In this document: positions 29,597 to 37,503 of the stretch, piece by piece
Numbering within the stretch: position 1 is the first letter of the stretch
Layout: the number at the start of each line of letters is the position of its first letter
The notes under the pieces: model-generated
Seen by the model: only the letters and a program-made list of their open reading frames with translations
What the model was told of the DNA's origin: nothing
Database searches by the model: none
Origin: Acidobacteriota bacterium
Lineage (GTDB): Bacteria > Acidobacteriota > JAAYUB01
Length of the DNA: 49,329 nucleotides
Assembly (NCBI GenBank): GCA_029565065.1
Contig: JAKQOW010000126.1
Coordinates: 1 to 49,329 of the forward strand
Reading direction: 5' to 3'
Position numbers and translations under genes: made by a program

Positions 29597-30694
29597 TCAG
29601 AAGCAGGTGTCGGGGTTGTCCGCGGTGTTGCGGTCGGACAGGTGCGACCGGTCATCGAACCCCGGCTGCTGGTAGAACCCCACCGCCCGGCCGTGCAGGC
29701 CGTCGTACACCACGTACAGGGTCCACGGCGTGCCCCGCGGGTTCATGAACACGTACACCCCAGCGCGCTCCACCACCTGCGCCGTCCCCTCGTACTCGCC
29801 GGCGTCGGGGCCCGTGAGCACCTGGAACACGAAGGTACCGTCGGCGTTGATGCACAGCTTCGAGCGGCCCAGGTCGTCGACGAAGATGTAGTCCGACGGC
29901 CCGCCGCACCCTTCCATCAGATACACAATTGCGTTGTGGAACAGAACGTCCACATCGCCCGTGGACTCAGAGTAAAACCCAACGTACATGTTGATGGCCA
30001 CAACGCAGCCTTTCACTGCGACCAGTTCTTCCCCGTTCGTGTAGCTCGCGACCAACTGGGCGCCGGGAGCCAGGTTCACTCGATCATGGTAGTAGTCGCA
30101 CAGGGTGCTCACCCCCTGCATCAACGGATGGGTCGCCTGGTAGACACCCAGACACCACGTACCGAACTCAGTGACTCCGGCGGACAGGAACGGGCTGTAG
30201 CCGGCGGTCAGCATCCGCCCGCTGATAAACCAGGGATACGCACCGCCGGTGTACCAGTTGAAGGCGCTCAGGATCACCCGCCCGCCGGCGTCCACATAGT
30301 CGGCCAGACGGTCGCCCATGGCGACGTTGTCCGCATATGGAAGATTGCAGTGGACGATGACCACGTCATAGGTGAGCAGGTAGTCCAGCGTCGGGATCGC
30401 GCTGTACGCGTTGAACCAGTCCACGGCGGCGATGTCCGGATAGGCCATCAACTGAGCGGCGATGGGACCGAGGCCGTCATCGGCCGCGACGAACAGCACC
30501 CGGATCCCCTCGGCCTGCTTGGCGGGCAGCGGTTCCGGCGCCGGCGGTGCGGCCAGGTGAGGGCGCACGATCAGGCCCGGATGGCCGAGGCGTCCGTCGG
30601 TCGCCTTCGGTGACACCGGCTGGAACTTGGCCGCGGCGGCGACGCCGGCCAGCAGCATCAGGCAGACGGCCAACACAACGAGACGATTGCGCAT
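29597..30694 (-). CDS. Secreted protein with a class I glutamine-amidotransferase-like (ThuA/BatD-like) fold
   Basis: 365 aa. The ATG at 30694 is preceded by GGGAGG six nt upstream; longer in-frame starts run into repeat DNA and are rejected. The N-terminus is a signal peptide (RLVVLAVCLMLLAGVAAAA). Residues about 60-270 resemble secreted GATase-1-like proteins: IRVLFVAADDG, then YDVVIVHCNLPYADNVAMGD, LADYVDAGGRVILS, HPLMQGVS, and a GAQLVASYTNGEELVAV stretch. No catalytic Cys-His-Glu triad was identified, so an enzymatic role is not claimed. The last 90 residues are a separate beta-rich domain ending in DTCF. It has its own promoter and a strong terminator, hence a single-gene unit, and it is flanked by near-identical repeat blocks. 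The biological role is unknown. Confidence 0.8.
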   Translation of the reverse strand: MRNRLVVLAVCLMLLAGVAAAAKFQPVSPKATDGRLGHPGLIVRPHLAAPPAPEPLPAKQAEGIRVLFVAADDGLGPIAAQLMAYPDIAAVDWFNAYSAIPTLDYLLTYDVVIVHCNLPYADNVAMGDRLADYVDAGGRVILSAFNWYTGGAYPWFISGRMLTAGYSPFLSAGVTEFGTWCLGVYQATHPLMQGVSTLCDYYHDRVNLAPGAQLVASYTNGEELVAVKGCVVAINMYVGFYSESTGDVDVLFHNAIVYLMEGCGGPSDYIFVDDLGRSKLCINADGTFVFQVLTGPDAGEYEGTAQVVERAGVYVFMNPRGTPWTLYVVYDGLHGRAVGFYQQPGFDDRSHLSDRNTADNPDTCF

Positions 30695-30728
30695 ATTGCC
30701 TCCCGAATGGGGTATGGATTCTGGAGAG

Positions 30729-30757
30729 ATTATACAACGGGACGGTTCATGGGTGAA
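30729..30757 (-). promoter_or_regulatory. Sigma70-type promoter of the GATase-like gene
   Basis: On the minus strand TTCACC (30757-30752), a 17-nt spacer and a perfect TATAAT (30734-30729) lie 35 nt before the ATG. The -35 hexamer belongs to the adjoining TTCACCCAT repeat. Confidence 0.6.
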
Positions 30758-31013
30758 TGGGTGAATTGGTGAATAGGTGAATGGGGCGAGGCGGAGTTCA
30801 TCCATCATTTTTCATTGGTCATGGTCAGTTTTCATTTGTCATTGGGGGTTTCGGATTATTGGTTATTGGTGATTGTTTAATCGTTATTGGCTATTTGGAG
30901 GCGAGTTGGATTGTGCGGGGATTCGGGACCTGGGGGCTGGGAGCTGGGACCTGGGTTCTGGGACCTGGGACCTGGGGTCTGGAGAGCTGAGAACCAGGAT
31001 CCAGGGCCCTGGT
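30748..31013. repeat. Composite low-complexity repeat, copy B
   Basis: It holds the same module order as other copies: GGGTGAAT units (30748-30783), a GGGCGAGGCGGAGTTCA block with TTTTTCATTGGTCAT (30784-30846), an ATTATTGGTTATTGGTGAT block ending CTATTTGGAG (30853-30900), then GGGACCTGGG/GCTGGGA units (30924-30985) with partial inverted units (CCAGGATCCAGGGCCCTGG) to 31013. The remaining 31014-31223 holds the leader of the kinase gene with no clear promoter. Confidence 0.75.
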
Positions 31014-31223
31014 CCGAAATCCGATTACCAAGGTCCGATATCCGATGCCATCGGACATTTGGCGCGGCAAATGGGGACGCCGAGATTGAGTGCATCCCAT
31101 TTCCCGCTTTACATCCCGGTTGATGTCTGATATCCAAAAAGCAGCAGATCGAGCAGCGACACATCGAGGACTTTTCGGAAACAGGACGGAGCTCCGACGC
31201 CATCGCCGAGGAGGAGCCGACCG

Positions 31224-32705
31224 ATGCATCTGTCCCAACTGGCCAGCGCGTCCATCGCCACCATCTTCTTCACCCTCACCGCCTACTATCTTCCCCGGGT
31301 GATCTTCGTCTACCGGCGGATCGACCGATATTTCTACTACTCCATCACGACCCTGTGCGGGGGGCTTTTCTCCCTCTTCGGCCTGGTGCTGAGCGCTCCG
31401 CTGCCGGACGACGCCGTGCTGCTGTTCCACCGCCTGCGGATGGTGGCGCTGCTGCTCACCATCGTCTTCTGGATGTTCTGCACCTACGCCATCTTTTTCA
31501 AGGAGAAGAGCTGGATCCCGCGGGGCGCGCTGGCCGTATCGGTGTTTATCATCTGCACCATCCCGTCGGACCTGTACGTGTCGCTGCCGGTGCGTCATGT
31601 CCACGTAGACTGGCTGGGCATCCCGTTCGATTACCGCTTCGGGCAGACCAACGTGTTCTATTCCGTCTACGCGGTCTGCCTGCTGGCCTGCTTCAGCGTC
31701 TCGCTGATCAAGGTGCTGGCCAGCCGGATCACGCTGCGCATGAAGGTGCTGGGGGTGCTGGCCTTCCTGCCCGGCGTGCTGGGCGCCGTGCATGACTTCC
31801 CCATCGCCCACGGCTACAAATCCGGGGTCATGATCAACGAGTACATCGCCTTCCTGTTCCTCCTCGCCACGTCCACTGTGTTCCTGACCGAGGACGAGCA
31901 GAACCACCGCACCCTGCAGAACATGGCCGCGGAACTGGAGCGCAAGGTCCGTGAGCGAACCGAACAGCTCGAGCGGCTCAACCGCGAGCTGGCCGGGATG
32001 AACGAGGATCTGCGCCAGGCCAACGAGCTCAAGAGCGAACTGCTGGGCATCGCCGCCCACGACCTGAAGAACCCGCTCCAGTCGGTCATGGGCTACGGCG
32101 AGCTGATCAGCAACGCATCCAACGTGAACGAGAAGATTTTCCGCTACGCCAATCTGATTCACCAGTCATCGCAGCGGATGCTGGCCCTGGTGAACGAGTT
32201 GCTGGATGCGACGGCCATCGAGTCGGGCAAGCTGGAGCTGCAGCGGCAGCCGCTGTCGCTGGCCCGGCTGGCGGAGGCGGCGGTGACCTCGTATCAGGAC
32301 GCAGCGGCACGCAAATCGCAGACGCTCAGGCTGGATGTCGTGGACGCCGGCGCCGTCAGCGCAGACGCTAGCCGCCTGCGCCAGGTGCTGGACAACCTGC
32401 TGAGCAACGCCGTCAAATACACCCCGCCGGGCAAGACCATCACGGTGTGGATCGGGGCGGACGGCGGCCGGGTGCGCTGCGAGGTCCGGGACGAAGGACC
32501 GGGATTGTCCGAAGACGACCGCGCGCAGGTTTTCGGCAAATTCCACCGCCTGTCGGCCAAGCCCACCGGCGGCGAGCCATCGGTGGGACTGGGCCTGTTC
32601 ATCGTCAAGCAGCTGGTGGACGCGCACGGTGGCCGCGTCGGCGTTGACAGCCCGCCTGGCGGCGGAGCGGCGTTCTGGTTCGAATTGCCGGCGACCGGAG
32701 CGTGA
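31224..32705 (+). CDS. Membrane sensor histidine kinase (HisKA-HATPase_c), orphan
   Basis: 493 aa with a GGAGGAG ribosome site about ten nt before the ATG. Residues 1-225 hold about seven hydrophobic segments (for instance 8-24, 40-58, 72-92, 101-118, 143-162, 173-190, 206-221), a 7TM-type sensor region. A coiled-coil-like stretch 225-270 follows (LERKVRERTEQLERLNREL). The H-box is GIAAHDLKNPL with the phospho-accepting His279. The N-box is DNLLSNAVKYT (Asn395), the G1 box DEGPGL (423-428) and the G2 box GLGLFIVK (455-462), so the catalytic core is intact. No response regulator gene is adjacent. The stop is 4 nt from the start of the thioredoxin-like gene at 32710, so the two are very probably one transcript. 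The ligand is unknown. A redox or membrane-stress input is a guess based only on this neighbour. Confidence 0.92.
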   Translation: MHLSQLASASIATIFFTLTAYYLPRVIFVYRRIDRYFYYSITTLCGGLFSLFGLVLSAPLPDDAVLLFHRLRMVALLLTIVFWMFCTYAIFFKEKSWIPRGALAVSVFIICTIPSDLYVSLPVRHVHVDWLGIPFDYRFGQTNVFYSVYAVCLLACFSVSLIKVLASRITLRMKVLGVLAFLPGVLGAVHDFPIAHGYKSGVMINEYIAFLFLLATSTVFLTEDEQNHRTLQNMAAELERKVRERTEQLERLNRELAGMNEDLRQANELKSELLGIAAHDLKNPLQSVMGYGELISNASNVNEKIFRYANLIHQSSQRMLALVNELLDATAIESGKLELQRQPLSLARLAEAAVTSYQDAAARKSQTLRLDVVDAGAVSADASRLRQVLDNLLSNAVKYTPPGKTITVWIGADGGRVRCEVRDEGPGLSEDDRAQVFGKFHRLSAKPTGGEPSVGLGLFIVKQLVDAHGGRVGVDSPPGGGAAFWFELPATGA

Positions 32706-32709
32706 CGCG

Positions 32710-33204
32710 ATGGCCTTCACGCAGCTCGTCAACCAGAATTCGGCGGTGGTGTTCGGCGCACTGGTCTTCGGAGCCTGGGCGCTGACTCTGGCGCTCCGGC
32801 GCGCGCGGCGGGCGCACTGGGTGGCGTTCGGGGCGGCGCTGCTCGCCGTCGCCGGAACGTGGCTGCTGCTGCGGCCGCACCCCGGCGGCAACGCGGTTCC
32901 GCTGGACGTGGCCGGGGGAGTTGCGCCGCCGGGCCAGCCGGTGCTGGTCGAAGTCTTTTCCGACCTCTGAATGGCCTGCCTCGCGGCCAAGCCCGTCGTG
33001 GACGGGCTCGAGCGGGAATGGACCGGCGGCCGGGTGATCCGGGTGGACATCCGCAGCGTCGAGGGAGGGGCGTTTGCCGCAAAGCACGGTTTGACGCTCA
33101 CCCCGTCCTTCATTCTCTTCGACGGCACCGGACGAGAGGCCGGCCGGTGGACTGGCCTTCCACCGTCGCTCGGCGACATCACGGCGGCATTGGCCAATCG
33201 CTAG
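32710..33204 (+). CDS. Predicted selenoprotein: membrane-anchored thioredoxin-fold protein with a UxxC active site (in-frame TGA)
   Basis: Reading through the TGA at 32968-32970 gives 164 aa in one frame. Two hydrophobic segments (about 11-29 and 36-54) anchor it. A thioredoxin-like domain follows: VLVEVFSDL-U87-MAC90-LAAKPVVDGLE, then beta strand VIRVDIR, and TLTPSFILFDGTGRE with the cis-proline Pro132 of the thioredoxin fold. Selenocysteine thus replaces the first Cys of CxxC. High GC at third codon positions continues unchanged past the TGA, and the downstream half alone would be a thioredoxin without its first strand or the nucleophile. A SECIS-like hairpin follows. The ATG is 4 nt after the kinase stop, with GGAG at 32697-32700. 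The likely role is thiol-disulfide or peroxide chemistry at the membrane. Alternatives are a sequencing error or a nonsense mutation of TGC/TGT to TGA, or two coupled ORFs (TGA directly followed by ATG). Confidence 0.8.
32991..33007 (+). promoter_or_regulatory. Candidate bacterial SECIS hairpin
   Basis: GCCCGTC (32991-32997), loop GTG, GACGGGC (33001-33007): a perfect 7-bp stem inside the coding region. The loop begins 28 nt after the TGA and its first base is G. As I recall the bacterial SECIS model (short stem, loop of at least 3 nt with G among the first two bases, loop 16-37 nt from UGA), all points are met. Confidence 0.65.
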
Positions 33205-33235
33205 GCAGGGATCACCACATTTCACCCCAAGGTCC

Positions 33236-33550
33236 GACAGATTCAATCTGTCATTTATCATTTGTCGTTTGACATTTTTCATTTGTCATTGCGGATTATT
33301 AGTTATTGGTGATCGCTTATCGTTTATTGGCCATTTGGAGTCGAGACGGATCATGCCGGAGCCTGGGACCTGGGTTCTGAGTCTTGGGACCTGGGACCTG
33401 GGTGCTGAGTCTTAGGACCTGGGACCTGGGTTCTGAGTCTTGGGACCTGGGACCTGGGTGCTGGGAACTGGTATCCAGAACCCAGGTCCCAGAACCCAGG
33501 TCCGATCACGATCACGATCACGAATTACGATTACGAATCACGAGCACGAA
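33236..33550. repeat. Composite low-complexity repeat, copy C, with about 30-bp tandem units
   Basis: An inverted pair GACAGATT/AATCTGTC (33236-33252) may end the kinase-selenoprotein transcript. TTTTTCATTTGTCATTG and ATTATTAGTTATTGGTGAT blocks (33276-33340) match copy B. Then GGGACCTGGG-type units with spacer TTCTGAGTCTT or TGCTGAGTCTT repeat about four times with a period near 30 bp (33361-33470). They are followed by the reverse complement of the same unit (CCAGAACCCAGGTCC, twice, to 33503), which can fold back. A GATCACGATTACGA-like run fills 33505-33550. Nothing coding is seen in 33205-33604. Confidence 0.8.
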
Positions 33551-33604
33551 GGACTTGAAACTCCTATCTCCCAACCATTGACTGTTTACTGTTCACCATT
33601 CACT

Positions 33605-33633
33605 AAAAAAAATGGCTCCCCCGGAGGGGAGCC
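33605..33633 (-). terminator. Rho-independent terminator of the TonB-dependent receptor gene
   Basis: On the minus strand GGCTCCCC-TCC-GGGGGAGCC (33633-33614) is followed by A and eight T (33613-33605). It lies 24 nt after the receptor stop. Confidence 0.9.
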
Positions 33634-33656
33634 CTTGGTACCGGAGTCGGGATCGG

Positions 33657-36600
33657 CTAGAAGATGAACTTCATGCCGAACTGGATCTGGCGGGAGGCCA
33701 CCGTGGTGAAGCTCTTGCCGAGATTGGCGCTGGTCAGGGTGGTGTTCGGGTTGTTGAAATTCGGGTGGTTGAAGAGGTTGAAGGCTTCAACGCGGAACTG
33801 CAGCTTGGATCCCTCCGCGGTGAACCACGGCAGCTTGAAGTCCTTGAACGCCGAGAAATCGACGTTCCAGAAACCGGGGCCGCGGAACTTGCCGCGGTAG
33901 TAATCACCCACCGGGTTGTACAGGTTGATCACGCTGGAGGCCCAGGAGAAATTGGCCGCGGTGGGGCCGACGATGTTGTTGGCGATGTCGTTGCTCACCT
34001 CGTACGTGACCACATTGGGTCGGGACGGGGCGCGGTTGTTGGTGTAGCCGGTGCCCAGGGTGTCGCGCGGGACTTTGTAGTCCAGCGGGAAGCCGCTGTT
34101 GGCCTGGATGATCCCGTTGATCTGCCAGCCGCCGATCAGCTCGGCCAGCCAGCCTTCCGCGGTGCCGCCCAGCCATTTGCCGGGTCCGAAGGGGAGTTCG
34201 TAGATGAAGTTGCCGCTGAAGATGTGGCGCACGTCGAAGGCGGCGTAGCCGCGGTCGTAGTCCAGGTTGTACCAGTCGGACGCGAACGGGCTGGAGTTGC
34301 CCAGCGACCAAACGGATTCGGAGTTGTTGTCGAAGGCGGCGGACCAGGTGTAGTTGACCTGGAACTGGAGGCCGTCCTGGAAGCGGTGGCTATACGAGCT
34401 CTGCAGGGAGTGGTAATTGGAGTGCCCGTACGAATCGATGTTGTGCACCCGGATGAACTGGGAGTTCATCCCGCTGTAGTAGCGCACGTACCACGGGATG
34501 GCGGTGGAACCGAGGCCGTTGTCCACCATGCCCTGGATGGTCGCTTCGGACGGATGCGGCATCTGGTTCGGGTTGTTCCGGACGTACAAGTGGACGCCCG
34601 CGGAGCCGGCGTAGGTGAGGTTCAGGATGTTGCCGGGCCAGATCTCGCGCTGGGCCGACAGGTTCCAGGTCTGGATGTACGGCGTCTTGAGCTCGTTGTT
34701 GAAGAGCACCATCTCGTAGAAGGATTCGGGAGCGAGGTGGAGGGTGACTTCCGGCAGGGGGATGCCGTTGCCGTAGTAGCCGACATTGTTGGGGTAGACG
34801 CCGTCGTAGCCGCCGCCGGGCTGGGCGCTGAGGAAGTTCTCCACGCCGAACGGCAGCTGGGCGGCGTTCCAGGTGAGCAGGTTGCCGAACATGCGGTCGA
34901 AGCTGATGCCGTAGCCGCCGCGGATGGCGGTCTTGCCGTCGCCGAACGGATCCCACGAGAAGCCGATCCGGGGCGCGAAGTTGTGGGCGTCGGCCTCGTA
35001 CAGGTCATTGCCGGTGTCAGGCCCGCACAGGATGATGTCCGTCCCGTTGCCCACCCACTCGGAGACAACCAGGTTCCACCACTCGCCGCCTTCCCAGTTG
35101 GCCGGATCAAAGAAGTTGTCCTGGTTCACGATCCGATAGCCTTGAGAATACGGGTCGATGATGGTGGAGGCCAGGTTGTTCACCTCGTAGGCCGCCGGCT
35201 TGTACTCGTAGCGCAGGCCGAGGTTGACGGTGAAGTTGGGGAACACCTTCCAGTCGTCCTGGACGAAGAAGTCGAACTCCTTCTGCCGCCAGCCACGCCA
35301 ATCGGAGATGTCGCGCGAGAACACCGTGCCGTCGGAGTAGACACCGTGGTCCACGTTGTCGACGATGCCGGCGCGCATGTTTTCAATGGTGTCACCGCCG
35401 TTGAACGCGCCGTCAAAGAAGGCGGTGGGGGTCATGCCGAACCCGGAGCCGCCGTTGTTCTGGTTCCAGCGCAGGTCGATGCCGAACTTGACGTTGTGGG
35501 TGCCCATGGTCCAGGTGACGATGTCCTTGACCTGGTAGGTGTTGAGAGGCGAGTCTTCGTCCCCGTAGCCCCACGGCCCGCCGAAGTCGGTGAAGTAGCG
35601 GGTGGGATCCTGGAGGTAGCCGCCGAAGTTCAGGTCGATGTCCGTCCACTGGCGGGTCCAGGTGTTGGCGGCGCGGGTGTACCCGAGCTTCAGGGAGTTG
35701 ACCATCGTGGGATTGACAATGTAGGTCCACTCGGCGCCGAAGGTCTGGGCCGTGCCGGAGTACTCCCGGGTGTTCTGGAACGTGGGCAGATAGCCGCCCC
35801 CCGGAGCGGTGGTGTACGGGTCGGTGCCGGTGTTGCGGACGTAGCGGAAGGAGAAGGCGTGGGCCTCGTTGAAGTTGTAGTCCACCTTGGCCACGTACTG
35901 TTCGAAGTTCTGCGGCTCGGCATGCGACCAGACGTAGCGGCCGCTGATGTCGGTTTCCTGGTCGCTGTTGGGCATCGGGTAGTAGGTGTTGAAGATCTGG
36001 GCAATGGCCGGATTGGTGACCGAGTCCCGGAACGCCTGGTACGGGGTGAAGCCGGTTACCACCGTCATCTGGCGGATGCGCAGCAGCTCGGTGTTGAAGA
36101 AGAAGAACAGCTTGTCCTTGATGATCGGGCCGCCGATGGAGGCGCCGTACTGGTGGCGCTTGTAGTCGCCCTTCTCCAGACCGTCGCGGTTTTCCTCCCA
36201 GAGCGCCGCGTCGAGGTTCTCGGCACGCAGGAAGTAGAAGGCCGCACCGTGGTACTCGTTGGTGCCGCTCTTGGTCACCAGGTCAATGACCGCGCCGCCG
36301 GCGCGGCCGTACTCGGCCGACGGGTTGGAGGTGACCACGCGGAACTCCGAGGTGGCGTCCACGTTGACGTCCACAGTGGAGCCGACGGTCTGGGTGTAGT
36401 TGTTGTCGATGCCGTCGATCTGGTAGTTGTTGCCGCGCTCGCGCCCGCCGTTGGCGGAGGCGTAGCCGGACTGCCCCTGGATGACGCCGGGGGTCAGGTA
36501 GATCAGGTTCAGCGGATTGCGTCCGTTGAGCGGCAGGTCCAGGATGCGTTTCTCGTCGATGATGGTGTCGAGCTGAGAAGTGGTGGTTTCCACCTGTTCC

Positions 36601-36962
36601 ACCTCGGCCCGGACCTCGACCTCCGTAGTCACTTCGGACACGGTCATGACCAGCGGGAAGTTGAGGCGCTCACCGACGGACAGCTTGATGCCGGTGACCT
36701 TCACCGGCTGGAAACCTTCCAGATCCGCCTTGACCTCGTAGTTGCCGACGCGCAGGTTGTTGAAGGCGTAATACCCGCCGTCATCGGAGAGGGTCTCCCG
36801 GGTCTGGCCGGTGTCGATGCTGGTCAGGATCACGGTGACGCCGGGGATGACCCCGCCCGTGTTGTCCTTGACCACACCTTCGATGGCCTGGTCCGCGAAC
36901 ACGCCCACGGTCAGGCAGACCGCGAGGAACGCGAAGGCCAGCATTCTGTGGGTGCGGGACAT
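33657..36962 (-). CDS. Oar-like TonB-dependent receptor with N-terminal carboxypeptidase-regulatory-like domain
   Basis: 1101 aa, start set by AAGGAGG six nt before the ATG at 36962. Signal peptide 1-23 (MLAFAFLAVCLTVGVFA). Residues about 24-105 are a carboxypeptidase-regulatory-like domain (IEGVVKDNTGGVIPGVTV, then GNYEVKADLEGF). A plug-like domain follows (DLPLNGRNPLNLIYLTPGV, NNYQIDGIDN, then EYGRAGGAVIDLVTKSGTNE). Beta-barrel strands continue to the C-terminus, which ends in a terminal Phe (FGMKFIF) as expected for outer-membrane insertion. The family is expanded in Acidobacteriota and is thought to import oligomers, often glycans or peptides. No substrate can be named here. No TonB, ExbB or SusD-type partner is adjacent. 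The gene has its own terminator and a long, AT-rich, palindrome-bearing upstream region, so it is probably individually regulated. Confidence 0.93.
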   Translation of the reverse strand: MSRTHRMLAFAFLAVCLTVGVFADQAIEGVVKDNTGGVIPGVTVILTSIDTGQTRETLSDDGGYYAFNNLRVGNYEVKADLEGFQPVKVTGIKLSVGERLNFPLVMTVSEVTTEVEVRAEVEQVETTTSQLDTIIDEKRILDLPLNGRNPLNLIYLTPGVIQGQSGYASANGGRERGNNYQIDGIDNNYTQTVGSTVDVNVDATSEFRVVTSNPSAEYGRAGGAVIDLVTKSGTNEYHGAAFYFLRAENLDAALWEENRDGLEKGDYKRHQYGASIGGPIIKDKLFFFFNTELLRIRQMTVVTGFTPYQAFRDSVTNPAIAQIFNTYYPMPNSDQETDISGRYVWSHAEPQNFEQYVAKVDYNFNEAHAFSFRYVRNTGTDPYTTAPGGGYLPTFQNTREYSGTAQTFGAEWTYIVNPTMVNSLKLGYTRAANTWTRQWTDIDLNFGGYLQDPTRYFTDFGGPWGYGDEDSPLNTYQVKDIVTWTMGTHNVKFGIDLRWNQNNGGSGFGMTPTAFFDGAFNGGDTIENMRAGIVDNVDHGVYSDGTVFSRDISDWRGWRQKEFDFFVQDDWKVFPNFTVNLGLRYEYKPAAYEVNNLASTIIDPYSQGYRIVNQDNFFDPANWEGGEWWNLVVSEWVGNGTDIILCGPDTGNDLYEADAHNFAPRIGFSWDPFGDGKTAIRGGYGISFDRMFGNLLTWNAAQLPFGVENFLSAQPGGGYDGVYPNNVGYYGNGIPLPEVTLHLAPESFYEMVLFNNELKTPYIQTWNLSAQREIWPGNILNLTYAGSAGVHLYVRNNPNQMPHPSEATIQGMVDNGLGSTAIPWYVRYYSGMNSQFIRVHNIDSYGHSNYHSLQSSYSHRFQDGLQFQVNYTWSAAFDNNSESVWSLGNSSPFASDWYNLDYDRGYAAFDVRHIFSGNFIYELPFGPGKWLGGTAEGWLAELIGGWQINGIIQANSGFPLDYKVPRDTLGTGYTNNRAPSRPNVVTYEVSNDIANNIVGPTAANFSWASSVINLYNPVGDYYRGKFRGPGFWNVDFSAFKDFKLPWFTAEGSKLQFRVEAFNLFNHPNFNNPNTTLTSANLGKSFTTVASRQIQFGMKFIF

Positions 36963-37064
36963 GCAAACCTCCTTGAGGGTTGAATTGGAAGCGGTCGCGG
37001 TCGCGCGAACAGCGAGGGCGGCGCCTGTCGGAGGGCGGCGCCGTGGTCGGTCAGAGGGGCTGAT

Positions 37065-37457
37065 CCAAAATTTTGGTATCAAAGTCTTCCCCCGATACTC
37101 TGCCGGCCGTTTTCGCCGGTTCGGAAACCCGGAATCCGGCTTCCTACACCACATTATTCGGATCTGTAAAGGGTTATGAAAGGCGGTTGGGACGAACAGG
37201 ACTCAAAGTGAAACGGGACGCCGAGACGGATATTTGAAACGGATTTGTTGGAATGTCATGTTCAACTGATATTTTATGGTTTTCACGTTATTGCTGAGCA
37301 TGTTTCATATTCTCCGAATATAACCTTGCAAATCACATACCATTCGCCGCCCTCACTCAGAATCAATATAAACATATATATTAATTGACAATAATGCCCA
37401 AATGACACCTTGCGAGACCGTGTGGGTCCAAAATTTTGGTTATATTTTCCAAAATAT
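37065..37457. promoter_or_regulatory. AT-rich region with repeated palindromes upstream of the TonB-dependent receptor
   Basis: The 12-bp palindrome CCAAAATTTTGG occurs twice, at 37065-37076 and 37428-37439, in both cases within TCCAAAATTTTGGT. Two more palindromes lie between and beside them: ATATTC-TCC-GAATAT (37307-37321) and ATATTTTCCAAAATAT (37442-37457). The region is strongly AT-rich compared with its surroundings and contains no convincing gene. The first site is about 103 nt before the receptor start. Likely operators for a dimeric regulator; the protein is unknown. No confident -35/-10 pair was found. Confidence 0.5.
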
Positions 37458-37503
37458 TGAATATCATGAGATGCGGGACCGGATGCAACCGTCCGGCAAG
37501 GCA

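Noticed and set aside
33361..33503. Possible CRISPR array
   Set aside because: The repeats have a period of about 30 bp with almost no unique spacers, are imperfect, and end in inverted units. No cas genes are present.
33612..36983. A plus-strand frame of 1123 codons antisense to the TonB-dependent receptor
   Set aside because: The receptor motifs, signal peptide, ribosome site and terminator are all on the minus strand. The antisense frame starts inside the terminator hairpin region.
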